From IMG/VR virus record IMGVR_UViG_3300044714_000015, positions 1 through 41,960 of that record: a stretch of 41,960 nt of DNA. The stretch is one strand, 5' to 3'. The translations under genes and the position numbers were made by a program. Position 1 is the first letter of the stretch. Each line of letters starts with the position of its first letter. Shown piece by piece: positions 8,651 to 17,351 of this stretch. The notes under the pieces are model-generated. The model was not told where the DNA came from, made no database searches, and was given only the letters and a program-made list of their open reading frames with translations. The stretch is from a virus.

Positions 8651-8880
8651 CGATCAACGGTTATCCGGCAGTTGAAGTTAAGGAAAAACCGCCGGGCGAT
8701 CCGATTCAAGGCGTCGAATTCGGATTGCCTGATTACCCAATGTTTGCGGAGTTAACGACCACACAGCTTCGGGACGCGCTTGCGTCCTTTGGCGATACGA
8801 GCAACATGGATCGATCGCAGCTTATCAAGCTGTGGGACGAAGCGGACACTATAGCCAGTGATCCAAGGCTTTCCCTCTGA
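8647..8880 (+). CDS. Small hypothetical head-region protein
   Basis: 77 aa starting in an ATGA overlap at 8647. The C-terminal half (LTTTQLRDALASFGDTSNMDRSQLIKLWDEA) looks like a SAP/HeH-type helix-extension-helix element of the kind frequent in small phage head proteins between capsid and connector. Function unknown. Its 3' end overlaps the GTG start of the connector gene by 23 nt. Confidence 0.65.
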   Translation: MTINGYPAVEVKEKPPGDPIQGVEFGLPDYPMFAELTTTQLRDALASFGDTSNMDRSQLIKLWDEADTIASDPRLSL

Positions 8881-9871
8881 CGCTGATCCTGGCTGGTGGC
8901 GCGTCGTCGATCTCACGCCACCAATTCAGGAGCCGGTCTCGATCGCTGAGGCGATGGCCTTTGCGCGCATCGAGTCAACCGACGACAATGCGATTCTCGC
9001 GGACCTGATCAGTCAGGCGCGTGAGTACGTCGAAACCGCCACAGCTAGAACGATCGCCCCCCGGGTCAGACAGGTCTATTTTCAAGGTTTTCTGACCTCG
9101 GGGGGCTACTTCAACCGCTTTATCCGCTCGATCGGGCCGAATCCCTGGTGGCTTCCCACGGCTCAAGGCATCATGCAGGTGCGGCAGCCACCGCTTCAGG
9201 GCATGATGAATATTCAATATGTTGACCCCAGCTCGGGGAACTTGCTGGAGATTTACTCGAATCAGATCATCGTATCGACCGGCACTCCAGGGCGCGTGAT
9301 GCCTCAGTACGGAGCAGTCTGGCCGATCGCGCGACCACAGATCGATGCGGTGGTCTTTACATTCGTCGCGGGTTATGGACTCACGCCACCTTTGGTTCAG
9401 ACTTATGGAGGGCCGCCATCGACAACGATCATGACTTACGGACAGCCAACCGGTGGGACCTTCTCTCTTACCTTCGGTGGCGCGGCAACCTCTTCGATCG
9501 CATACAACGCGACGGCGGCGACAGTGCAAGCGGCTTTGGTAGCACTTGGGACGATTGGTGCAGGGAACGCGACCTGCGTCGGCGGTCCTCTGCCGACTGT
9601 TCCGATCTTTATCCAATGGGCGTCGAGCCTAGCAACCAATTATTATCAGCCGCCGATCACAATCACTCCCAGTCTGACGGGTGATCCCGCGGCGACCATG
9701 TACCTCAATCAACCTCCAGCCATTCCGCGCTCTCTCCGCACGGCCATCATGCAGATCGTGGCTGATAGCTATGAAAATCGCGAGGCGACGTGCGAGGCAA
9801 CTCCGGGGCTTGTCGTCTCACCAGTTGCGGAACGGTCTCTATGTCCTCAAACCTGGGGCGCATATGTCTGA
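8858..9871 (+). CDS. Head-tail connector (gp6-like) with inserted beta domain
   Basis: 337 aa, GTG start. The N-terminal part (LTPPIQEPVSIAEAMAFARI..DDNAILADLISQAREYVE) is the classic HK97 gp6/adaptor start. The C-terminal part (VVFTFVAGYG, then IPRSLRTAIMQIVADSYENRE) is its normal end. These two halves, usually a few residues apart, are separated by about 110 residues containing GGTFSLTFGGAATSSIAYN followed by ATAATVQAALVALGTIGAGN, a beta domain I associate with repeated modules in large environmental surface proteins. Insertion into a neck component would display this domain outside the connector. Family confident; domain role inferred. Confidence 0.85.
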   Translation: MIQGFPSDADPGWWRVVDLTPPIQEPVSIAEAMAFARIESTDDNAILADLISQAREYVETATARTIAPRVRQVYFQGFLTSGGYFNRFIRSIGPNPWWLPTAQGIMQVRQPPLQGMMNIQYVDPSSGNLLEIYSNQIIVSTGTPGRVMPQYGAVWPIARPQIDAVVFTFVAGYGLTPPLVQTYGGPPSTTIMTYGQPTGGTFSLTFGGAATSSIAYNATAATVQAALVALGTIGAGNATCVGGPLPTVPIFIQWASSLATNYYQPPITITPSLTGDPAATMYLNQPPAIPRSLRTAIMQIVADSYENREATCEATPGLVVSPVAERSLCPQTWGAYV

Positions 9872-11405
9872 GATCATCTCCTCTTTTGAAACGGCTCCCA
9901 AGCAAGCCGAAGGTTTCAGCGCCGTCAACTGGCATACGATGCCGCCGCGCAAGCCTTACCGGATATTCCTCGGTATCCCTAATCGCGGTGATATCTCAAG
10001 CGGCTGTTACAACGCTGCGATCGCGGCGTCGCGGCGGCACACGGTCTTCTCGCTTCCCATGCAATTCGGGGACATCGAGCACAATTTCAACATGCTCTTT
10101 TCGGAGGCGTGGAACAATCGGTTCAACCGCAAGCTGACCCACTGGGGCCTGCTCCATACCGACATCTCGGCTGAGGAGTGGTGGCTGGATGTCGCGATCG
10201 AGGAGATGGACCGTGTGGGCGCAGATGTGATGTCGGTGGTCATGGCGATCAAGGACGAGCGGGGCCTTACGACGACGGGCATCCGCTACCCTGGCGTGTG
10301 GGGCACGCGGCGGTTCTCCATGCGAGAGATCAGCCGACTCCCGGAGACGTTCTCGATCGCCGATACCGATGAGCCTGATGCGGTCTTGGCGATCAACACC
10401 GGCCTCTGGGTCTGCCGTTTCCCACAAGCTGGATGGCCGGACAAGTTCGTCGACGGCGGCGGCTTCATCGCAAAGCATGCGATCAGGATCGAGAACGGCA
10501 ACGCCGTCCCGTGGTTTGACTCGGAGGACTGGTTATTCAGCGACTGGGCCGCGACCAACGGCCTCCGGGTGTTCGCGACCCGTAAGATCAAGGCCGTCCA
10601 TCACGGCGGCTTCCCCTACGGCAATCAGGGCTCGTGGGGCTCGTGGGAATCGGAGCGGCAACGGCCACGACGACCGCTTGCAGCGTCAGTCAAGGCGCGG
10701 CCGGCTCCGCAGATTACAATCGAGACGGAGAAGCCGGTTGCGGTGGACAGCCTCGATCACACCATGCCGTTAGGAGCAATCTGTGATAACTCATTATCCT
10801 ATGCGTTCAACCGAAAATTGTTTGGACTTATCCCAGCTCAACTTTGTCGAGTGCTTGATCTTGGATGTTCAGGTGGCGGATTCGTCAGGTCAATCCTTGA
10901 AGCTGGTGGGTTTGCGATCGGCATCGAAGGATCAGATCTATCTCTCAAAACCCGCCGAGCCGAATGGGCAACCATCCCCGATTACCTCTTCACCGCCGAC
11001 GTGACCGCTCCTTTCACGCTCAAGAATTGCACTCCCGAGCCGGTCAAGTTCAATGTGATCACGGGCTGGGAGTTCTTTGAGCACATCTCGGATGATGACC
11101 CATCAGGCTTTACAGATATCGACGTGGTTATCGATAACATTTTATCGCACGCTACGCCGGACGCGATTCTGATTTGCTCGATCTCGGCAAATGAAGAGCC
11201 CCACCATCGAACGGCAAAGCCGAAAGACTGGTGGGTTGACCGCATCGCCAATCGATCAATGGGAACCTGGGATTTTCATCTTGACCATGCTCCCGATCTC
11301 GAAGACTACTTCGGCGAAGACCTCGTGCGCGGCTCACATGAGCCCGGAGCGATCAGTCAATCGGTGGTGTTCCGGTGCGTCAAGCATGAGGCGGCGACGG
11401 TCTAA
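9864..11405 (+). CDS. Bifunctional glycosyltransferase-methyltransferase fusion
   Basis: 513 aa from ATG 9864, which overlaps the previous stop. Residues 1 to about 285 resemble a GT-A glycosyltransferase (RIFLGIPNRGDISSGCYNA opening, VDGGGFIAKHA, and DSEDWLFSDWAATNG acidic motifs). After a linker, residues about 328-345 give VLDLGCSGGGFVRSILEAGG, the SAM-binding motif I of class I methyltransferases, then GIEGSD and ITGWEFFEHI. A nucleotide-sugar transferase fused to an O-methyltransferase would make and cap a glycan. Placement inside the head-neck operon suggests virion glycosylation, but DNA or host-envelope targets are possible. Confidence 0.8.
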   Translation: MSEIISSFETAPKQAEGFSAVNWHTMPPRKPYRIFLGIPNRGDISSGCYNAAIAASRRHTVFSLPMQFGDIEHNFNMLFSEAWNNRFNRKLTHWGLLHTDISAEEWWLDVAIEEMDRVGADVMSVVMAIKDERGLTTTGIRYPGVWGTRRFSMREISRLPETFSIADTDEPDAVLAINTGLWVCRFPQAGWPDKFVDGGGFIAKHAIRIENGNAVPWFDSEDWLFSDWAATNGLRVFATRKIKAVHHGGFPYGNQGSWGSWESERQRPRRPLAASVKARPAPQITIETEKPVAVDSLDHTMPLGAICDNSLSYAFNRKLFGLIPAQLCRVLDLGCSGGGFVRSILEAGGFAIGIEGSDLSLKTRRAEWATIPDYLFTADVTAPFTLKNCTPEPVKFNVITGWEFFEHISDDDPSGFTDIDVVIDNILSHATPDAILICSISANEEPHHRTAKPKDWWVDRIANRSMGTWDFHLDHAPDLEDYFGEDLVRGSHEPGAISQSVVFRCVKHEAATV

Positions 11406-11830
11406 TGCCTCTGCCGCGCAGCTTGGTACGGCGCCAGCGTGTCGGCGGCCGGCGGCAGCGCTGTCTGCTCTACGACGTCCCCGAAAGCACCACGGACTCA
11501 TGGGGGCAGCCCAGCCAGACGCCAGTCCAGATCGTCAACCCGAACGCGGCCGATGGCGGGTTCTGGTTTTTGGTGCGTTATCTCCAGGGTAATGAACAAC
11601 TCAACGTCCGGCAAATCTGGCCAACGGCAACACGAATGTGTGAATGTGCATGGCTGGGTTCGATCATTCCGACCTCAGCCGATAACCCACAGGGCTTGAT
11701 CGTTCCGAGCATGAAGATTCAGGTTGTCAGCTCTCAGGAATGGCTCAACATCGTCGCCGCCGAGAATCCGGAGCAGCGCAACATCATGTGGTCAATTACG
11801 TGCGAGGAGCACGTCGGAGCAACTAGCTAA
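11405..11830 (+). CDS. Head closure / head-tail joining protein
   Basis: 141 aa. The central and C-terminal pattern (short beta strands, RYLQGNEQLNVRQIWPTATRMCECAWLG, then KIQVVSSQEWLNIVAAENPEQ and WSITCEEH) follows the SPP1 gp16/HK97 gp7-like head-tail joining family, which closes the connector after packaging. It lies between the connector and gp10-like neck genes apart from one unknown gene. Starts in an overlap with the previous stop and ends overlapping the next start. Confidence 0.6.
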   Translation: MPLPRSLVRRQRVGGRRQRCLLYDVPESTTDSWGQPSQTPVQIVNPNAADGGFWFLVRYLQGNEQLNVRQIWPTATRMCECAWLGSIIPTSADNPQGLIVPSMKIQVVSSQEWLNIVAAENPEQRNIMWSITCEEHVGATS

Positions 11831-12231
11831 TGGCCGTTCAATGGACGATGACCTTCGCTCTTTCCGGCAATGGTGTCGCGGGTGGCACGACTGGTTACGA
11901 CAACGAAACTGGTGGCAATACATCACAGTACACTTATTCATCCTTTCCAGCAAATACTAATGCGGCTGTCAATGCGAATGCCGCTCAATTTACATTGAAT
12001 TTCAACGCGGCTACGATCCAAGCTCTTTACATGCTCGCGACCCAGCCCTGCACGATCACGACCAACAACGCCAGTTCGCCGACGAACACGATCACACTCG
12101 TCGCCGGCCAACCGCTCTGGTGGGGTCGGTCACAAGGCTACTTCGCCAACCCCATCAATGCGAATACCAATGCGGGGTTTATCACTTGCGTTGCGTCAAC
12201 GATTCTGACTGTGGGCGTGCTGACGACATGA
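11830..12231 (+). CDS. Hypothetical structural protein
   Basis: 133 aa, Asn/Thr/Ala-rich, beta-type sequence (AQFTLNFNAATIQALYMLATQPCTITTNN). Unknown family. Composition and the regular alternation of hydrophobic residues suggest a virion component. Both ends overlap their neighbours (TAATGG and ATGA), placing it within the neck operon. Minor tail or neck protein by position. Confidence 0.65.
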   Translation: MAVQWTMTFALSGNGVAGGTTGYDNETGGNTSQYTYSSFPANTNAAVNANAAQFTLNFNAATIQALYMLATQPCTITTNNASSPTNTITLVAGQPLWWGRSQGYFANPINANTNAGFITCVASTILTVGVLTT

Positions 12232-12662
12232 AACAAACGGTCGTCATCACCGGAATCCGCGAGATCGATAAGCGGCTCAAGAAGCTACCCGGCGTTGTAG
12301 CAAAGAAAGTCATCCGCCGTTCGATGCGGGACGGGCTCAAGATCGTCACGGCTGAGATCAAGAGTCAGGTGCCGGTGCTCACTGGTCTCACCAAATCGGC
12401 CGTGCAGGTGCGAGCGGTCAAGAGCCGCAAGCGGAATTCGATTAGCCTCGAAACTCGGATCAGCGGCAAGAAGGAGGGCTTGATCGTCCATCCCAAGTCG
12501 GGCAAGCCGGTCTTCTATCCGGCAGTCGTAGAGTACGGTCGCGAAGGGGTGGCGCCAAATCCGTTCATGCGGCGGGCCTACGACAGCAAGGGCGAAGCGG
12601 CCAAGCAGGTGACGATTCTCAGAATCAAGACCGGCGTCGACGAGGAAGTGAGGCGACTATGA
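12228..12662 (+). CDS. HK97 gp10-like neck protein
   Basis: 144 aa from ATG 12228 (ATGA overlap). The pattern ITGIREIDKRLKKLP...RSMRDGLKIVTAEIKSQVPVLTGLTKSAV followed by YPAVVEYG and APNPFMRRAYDS is typical of the HK97 gp10 family, which completes the neck or tail-completion ring. In relatives the next gene is usually the tail terminator; here about 4.7 kb of appendage genes intervene. Confidence 0.85.
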   Translation: MKQTVVITGIREIDKRLKKLPGVVAKKVIRRSMRDGLKIVTAEIKSQVPVLTGLTKSAVQVRAVKSRKRNSISLETRISGKKEGLIVHPKSGKPVFYPAVVEYGREGVAPNPFMRRAYDSKGEAAKQVTILRIKTGVDEEVRRL

Positions 12663-13687
12663 GCGTCAGTCCGCAATACTATGTCAAAGTTCGTGGCGGC
12701 AGCGGCACGATCAATGGAGAGATAAGCCTTACCGATCTTCTCGCCGCATATTTCGGGCAGCCGCAAAGTCAGGCATTGCTTTACAATCAAATCGGAGGGT
12801 GGGCTCCGTTGCCGACGGCCGCTTATATGTTATTTGCAGCTAGCGGCACTTACACGATCCCGTCAACGGCCACATTTGTCCGCGTGGTCGCCATCGGCGA
12901 TGGAGCCGGCGGCGGTGCAGGCAGCCGTCACGCCACGACACCGAGCGGCGGCGGTGGAGGATCAGGCGGGTGCATCATCGACCTCACGATGGCGGCGGCC
13001 GACGTGATTGCGGCCAACGGCGGTACGGCCGTTACGGTCACGGTAGGCACGGGAGGAGCAGGCGGTACAGCGGCGGGAACCGATTCGACCAATGGTACCT
13101 CGGGGGTCAGCGGCACGGGGACTAGCTTCGGCTCGCTCGTGTTTGCCCCAGGTGGTACGGGTGGCTCTCATGCGGTCGGGTTGAGCAATGGCGGCGGCGG
13201 GACGCTTGCCACGAGTGCTTTCGGTTATGGCGGCGCAGGGGCCAATGGCGGCAATGCGGGTGGCGCCGGGCAAGCCACGACGCCGTTCTACAGCTTCGGC
13301 GGTCCTGGCGGGGGCGGAGGCGGGGGAGTGGCGTCAGCCACAGCCTCAGCCGGATCAGCCGGCGGCATTGTTGGCCCGTTCGCCAGTTCGACAGGCATCA
13401 TCGGCGGCGCCGGTGGGATTGCAGGCACGACTGGCCAGAGTGGCGGCGCGGGCGGCAATGGCACGGCCGCAGTGACGGTGCCTAGCTTGATCGTCCCTGG
13501 CTCTGGCGGCGGCGGCGGCGGAGCGACCTCGGACAACACCATGCAACCAGGTTCAGGCGGCAACGGTGGCGGCTATGGCTCTGGCGGCGGCGGCGGATCG
13601 GGCATCCTTAACGGGACGACTTTGAGCGGAAGCAATGGCAATGGTGGCAAAGGGGCACCGGGGGCGCTGCTTGTCATGGCGTGGTAG
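12659..13687 (+). CDS. Glycine-rich tail fibre / adhesin-like protein
   Basis: 342 aa. After a 60-residue N-terminal region, the sequence ASGTYTIPSTATFVRVVAIGDGAGGGAG begins the glycine-rich fibre domain found in many phage tail proteins (beta hairpin entry then polyglycine-II-like sandwich). The remaining 260 residues are Gly runs separated by short Ser/Thr/Ala stretches. Such domains are receptor-binding adhesins in T-even-like phages. Starts in an ATGA overlap with gp10. Very high GC from Gly codons. Confidence 0.75.
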   Translation: MSVSPQYYVKVRGGSGTINGEISLTDLLAAYFGQPQSQALLYNQIGGWAPLPTAAYMLFAASGTYTIPSTATFVRVVAIGDGAGGGAGSRHATTPSGGGGGSGGCIIDLTMAAADVIAANGGTAVTVTVGTGGAGGTAAGTDSTNGTSGVSGTGTSFGSLVFAPGGTGGSHAVGLSNGGGGTLATSAFGYGGAGANGGNAGGAGQATTPFYSFGGPGGGGGGGVASATASAGSAGGIVGPFASSTGIIGGAGGIAGTTGQSGGAGGNGTAAVTVPSLIVPGSGGGGGGATSDNTMQPGSGGNGGGYGSGGGGGSGILNGTTLSGSNGNGGKGAPGALLVMAW

Positions 13688-13732
13688 TCAGATCCCGGTT
13701 AACCCGTAGTCTTTTGTTCAAGGAGCATTTCT

Positions 13733-14206
13733 ATGTCCACAGCATCCCAGGTCATTCTTTCGGGATCACACATCCACGTCATCCCAGACCCAACTGTTCC
13801 AGCCAACATCGCCAGCGTGGCGTACTCGGCTGACAGCAAGAGCGTCATAGCTACGCTCAACGGCGTCGATTTCCCGTTTCCGTCTCTCCAGGTGGCCGGC
13901 GTCAACTATCTCGGCGCCGGCGTGCCAGGGGATCACAGCTTCACGAACAACATCGGGATTTTGTCGACTGCCACCGGTGGCATGGGCAACAACGAGTTCA
14001 CCGCCGGGACCGGGATCGACAACTTTACCGGCGGCGCCGGGCCGAACACCTTTAACGGCGGCGCGGGCCACACGACGATGAACGGCTCCAACGCCGGCTC
14101 GAACGTCTTCAATGAGGGCACGGGCGCAGGGCTCATCGTGAAGTTTAGCGCGGCGACGAACGTAGTGAACGGCAGCAATGCGAACTACAGGGTGTTTTCA
14201 TTGTGA
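13733..14206 (+). CDS. RTX-like glycine/asparagine repeat protein
   Basis: 157 aa. The C-terminal half carries consecutive degenerate nonapeptides (NEFTAGTGIDNF, TGGAGPNTF, NGGAGHTTM, NGSNAGSNVF) resembling calcium-binding RTX beta-roll repeats, but Asp positions of the canonical GGxGxDxLx motif are mostly replaced by Asn or Ser. N-terminal half is beta-type without a clear family. Probably an extracellular virion appendage or stability domain. Good AAGGAG ribosome-binding site before ATG 13733. Confidence 0.6.
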   Translation: MSTASQVILSGSHIHVIPDPTVPANIASVAYSADSKSVIATLNGVDFPFPSLQVAGVNYLGAGVPGDHSFTNNIGILSTATGGMGNNEFTAGTGIDNFTGGAGPNTFNGGAGHTTMNGSNAGSNVFNEGTGAGLIVKFSAATNVVNGSNANYRVFSL

Positions 14207-14221
14207 ACGGGAGGGTAATCG

Positions 14222-14584
14222 ATGGCAATTCCTCAAGTAACGGCAATCTCCGAAGCTCGACAGGTGCAAGCGCTCTGGAATCAACTTCTGCAACTCGTGG
14301 CCCAAGTGGGACCGCTCAACCAGAAGTGTGGATCGGCCATGCAAAACACCTGGAAGGCATTCGCAACCGCGCCTCTCGATACAGACGGCTCACTTGGCGC
14401 GGCGGATGGTTCGCCGAACAATGCCAACCCGATGACGATCGGATCGCTCGGCTTTTCAGCCAACGATTGCATCAACGGCCTGAATGATCTGGTGCTCGTC
14501 ATGAATATGGTTAGCGGCGTGTCTAATCCTGGTTCCGTAGTCGATCACCGCGTCGATGCCTTGACAATGACGACAAACGTCTGA
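14222..14584 (+). CDS. Hypothetical structural protein
   Basis: 120 aa with an N-terminal amphipathic helix (SEARQVQALWNQLLQLVAQVG) and an Asn-rich tail. No family recognised. It is in the middle of the appendage cluster with a GGGAGG-type ribosome-binding site. Likely a small virion or fibre-assembly protein by position. Confidence 0.6.
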   Translation: MAIPQVTAISEARQVQALWNQLLQLVAQVGPLNQKCGSAMQNTWKAFATAPLDTDGSLGAADGSPNNANPMTIGSLGFSANDCINGLNDLVLVMNMVSGVSNPGSVVDHRVDALTMTTNV

Positions 14585-14593
14585 GGTTAACCG

Positions 14594-14980
14594 ATGGCTC
14601 TTGCTACTGACCCAACGACTACTTATTCCTCGCAAGGCAATATCCTTGCGGCCAGCACTTCCATCGGCGCCGGGAACTATAGCAACTCGAACATATGTGA
14701 TTTTTCGACGAATAGCATCGGCGGCTGGATTAGTGTGATTGCGGCTGGCGGGGCGACCGTCAACTCGACGAACGGATGCCAGATCTCAATCTTTCCGGCA
14801 GGCGATGGCACTACGCATTACGACACAATCGCAGCATCCGGCGCAACGCTGGCCATGACAGCCAACACGAATGCCCAGATGTCTTTCGTGATGCCCAACG
14901 GCAAATATTCAGTGCAGTTGAAAAACCTCGACCCAGCCAACGCCATCACGGCGGCCATCACAGCGAGCACGACGGCCTGA
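14594..14980 (+). CDS. Beta-rich appendage protein, paralogue of 23109-23495
   Basis: 128 aa. Unknown family, but its C-terminal half aligns with the 128-aa product at 23109-23495: both share STNGC, a DT(I/V) segment, GKY-(S/L)-V, NLDP-x-N and a terminal ATxS-type tail at the same positions. This is an internal duplication separated by 8 kb. It ends overlapping the next gene as TGATG. Probably a fibre or decoration protein. Confidence 0.65.
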   Translation: MALATDPTTTYSSQGNILAASTSIGAGNYSNSNICDFSTNSIGGWISVIAAGGATVNSTNGCQISIFPAGDGTTHYDTIAASGATLAMTANTNAQMSFVMPNGKYSVQLKNLDPANAITAAITASTTA

Positions 14981-15825
14981 TGCAAACGGGATCGCGATGG
15001 GTTCAGAAGCCGATCCGGGGTACGCCGCTTGATCGGACGCATTCGCTTTGCAGTGGGCTTCAGGGCTTCTACGCGCTCAACGAAAACGGCGGCGGCATCC
15101 TTTGGGATGCGACAGGCAATCTCCGATTATCGTCGAACGGTTACGGCTCCAATTCTCCGTGGTCGTCTGCGGCAATGTCTGGCATCGTGTCAATTGCCAA
15201 CATGGAATGTTTTACCGCCGCGCTGCCAGCTTGGCTCCAGTTTCCGTGGCCGATGTCAATGGCAGTGGGATTTCATAATATAGGCGTAGCAACATACTAT
15301 TCTGCAATGATGTCGATCAGCTACAGCTCAACGATCACAGCCCCATATGACGCGCTGACGCTTGGAAAGGACTCTAACAGCAATTCGGCGCGGATTGCGA
15401 CCAACAACGCTGGGAGCCAATATACTGCCGACGTCGGAACATTTGTAAATGGGAAAGATTATGTATTTAGCACTTCTCAGGGGCCGACGACACAGAATAC
15501 CTACATCAATGGTGTGAGTGTTTTGGCCACAACAAACTCTAACGGCAATCCGACGTTTGGCACGCCTCAGTTAATAATCGGTTCGGCGCTTCCTGTCGGA
15601 ACGAACAATTTTTCCAATACGTTAGTTTACTGGGGCGCCTGGTGGAATCGCGCCCTGTCGGCTGCCGAGCACGCGCTCTTGGGCTCGAACGTGAACGCGA
15701 TCTGGCAGATCTTCCGGCCAATGGTGGGGATTGGCACGCTTGCAGGTGCTCAGGGCAGCGCGCCGCCAAGTACGACCTATCAGCCTTGGATCTATGGTGA
15801 TCAGATACAGGAGCAGTACGGATAA
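14980..15825 (+). CDS. LamG/concanavalin-like tail fibre protein
   Basis: 281 aa from ATG 14980 (TGATG overlap). The sequence follows a laminin-G-like lectin sandwich: GLQGFYALNENGGGILWDATGN at the start, a central beta region with NGKDYVFST and YINGVSV, and the closing YWGAWWNRALSAAEHALL helix typical of LamG_3 domains, then a C-terminal tail. Such domains bind glycans and are common in phage receptor-binding proteins. Together with neighbouring fibre genes it probably forms side fibres or a baseplate adhesin. Confidence 0.75.
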   Translation: MQTGSRWVQKPIRGTPLDRTHSLCSGLQGFYALNENGGGILWDATGNLRLSSNGYGSNSPWSSAAMSGIVSIANMECFTAALPAWLQFPWPMSMAVGFHNIGVATYYSAMMSISYSSTITAPYDALTLGKDSNSNSARIATNNAGSQYTADVGTFVNGKDYVFSTSQGPTTQNTYINGVSVLATTNSNGNPTFGTPQLIIGSALPVGTNNFSNTLVYWGAWWNRALSAAEHALLGSNVNAIWQIFRPMVGIGTLAGAQGSAPPSTTYQPWIYGDQIQEQYG

Positions 15826-17351
15826 TGGCTGACAACGTACAGCTCAACCAAAATAACACCAATGGCGCGATCGTCCGCACGGTCTCCGATTCCAACGGAA
15901 CCGAGTGGCCGGTTGCCGTCCTGACGTGGGCCACGAATGTCACACCGGGCTCGGGCGCGTTTAGCTTCGTCAATTCGTCTCAGGGCCTTCCTGTCGCCCA
16001 GCAAGGTTCATGGAACATCGTCAATACGAACCTCGTGAACAGCGTCACGACGGTTGCCACGCTAACAACCATCACGAATCCGGTGGGTGTCACAGGCACA
16101 TTCTGGCAAGCCACGCAGCCGGTATCCGGGACATTCTGGCAAACGACACAGCCAGTCTCGATCGCCGGCACGATCAACAGCAATACGAATGCCTCGATTG
16201 TCGGCATAGTTCCAGTCAATGCGACCCAGATCACGAGCCCGTGGGTGGTCAGCGGGACGGTGCAGGCCAACGCGGGGACGAACCTCAACACGTCGGCACT
16301 GGCGCTCGATACCAGCATCAACGGCCTTCTGATTGCTCAGGGGCACACAAGCATCGGCCAGTCTGGACCGATGGTCCAGGGCATGGCCACGACGAATGCG
16401 CCGGGTTACACGACGGCTCAGGTTAGTCCGCTCAGCCTTGATACCTCGGGCAATCTCCGCGTGAACGTGATGGCCGGCGGAGGGACTGGCGGCACATCAT
16501 CGAGCTTCAATGGCGCTTGGCCTGCTACGGGGACGGCGATCGGGGCTCTCAGCAGCAACGGCGTGGACATGGTCGGGCTGCACGTCGACAGCTCAGGCAA
16601 TCTCAATGTCAATGTGGCGGCAGGCGGTGGATCGGGTGGGACGTCCTCCAGTTTCAACGGCGCGTGGCCAGGAACCGGAACGGCTATCGGCGCCATCAGC
16701 TCCAATGGCGTCGATATGGTCGGCTTGCACGTTGACGCCAGCGGCAATCTGCTGACCAACGGCGCCGGGGCCACGCAACCGATCTCAGGCACCGTGGCCG
16801 TCAATACGCTCAACGTCGTCAACACGGTGACGACGATCACGAATCCGGTCGCCGTCAACGCGACTCAGATCACATCGCCCTGGGTCATCTCGGGAAATAT
16901 CACCAACGCGAACCTGGTCAACACCGTCACGGCCCTCACGGCGATCACCAATGCGCTTCCAGCGGGGACGAACCTTCTTGGCCAGATCAGTGCAAGCGCC
17001 GAGACGAACACGCTCTACTCGGGCACGACGGCACTTGTGCCGGCATTCGCGGCCTTCACCATCAATGCGAACACGACGCTCACGGTTGTCGCTGGCACGA
17101 CCGGCAAGTACATCCGCGTGCTCCGCTGGAGTGCCTCATTCAATGGCAACTCGAATATCTACTGGCAAAGCAATACGAACACCGTGCAGATCAGCGGCAC
17201 GCACTACGGGACTCAATTCGCGACGGCCGGCGGGGCCTGGTCTCCGGTGGGCATTTTCCAGACGGCGGCGACGGGGGATAGCCTCCAGCTTGTGAGCAGC
17301 GTGAACACCAACGGCATCGTTTCCGGCGAGTTGACCTACGTCAAGCTGTGA
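15825..17351 (+). CDS. Large repetitive tail fibre-like protein
   Basis: 508 aa. Contains short repeats TFWQATQPVSG / TFWQTTQPVS near residue 100, a pattern common in phage fibre or decoration proteins, and two nearly identical units of about 52 residues (GTSSSFNGAWP-(A/G)-TGTAIGA-x-SSNGVDMVGL near 225-255 and 280-310). Many TTITNPV and ITSPW-type repeats add a fibrous beta structure. Asn and Thr are abundant. Starts in a TAATGG overlap, ends in GTGA. A receptor-binding or side fibre is most likely. Confidence 0.7.
   Translation: MADNVQLNQNNTNGAIVRTVSDSNGTEWPVAVLTWATNVTPGSGAFSFVNSSQGLPVAQQGSWNIVNTNLVNSVTTVATLTTITNPVGVTGTFWQATQPVSGTFWQTTQPVSIAGTINSNTNASIVGIVPVNATQITSPWVVSGTVQANAGTNLNTSALALDTSINGLLIAQGHTSIGQSGPMVQGMATTNAPGYTTAQVSPLSLDTSGNLRVNVMAGGGTGGTSSSFNGAWPATGTAIGALSSNGVDMVGLHVDSSGNLNVNVAAGGGSGGTSSSFNGAWPGTGTAIGAISSNGVDMVGLHVDASGNLLTNGAGATQPISGTVAVNTLNVVNTVTTITNPVAVNATQITSPWVISGNITNANLVNTVTALTAITNALPAGTNLLGQISASAETNTLYSGTTALVPAFAAFTINANTTLTVVAGTTGKYIRVLRWSASFNGNSNIYWQSNTNTVQISGTHYGTQFATAGGAWSPVGIFQTAATGDSLQLVSSVNTNGIVSGELTYVKL

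Noticed and set aside
9681-9863. Upstream extension of the glycosyltransferase frame to 9681
   Set aside because: Lies inside the connector gene and gives no recognisable domain; ATG 9864 overlaps the connector stop and has a GGGG ribosome-binding site.
12900-13690. Repeat-derived CRISPR-like array in the Gly-rich region
   Set aside because: Repetition comes from GGC/GGT glycine codons in a continuous reading frame; no spacers or conserved repeats.
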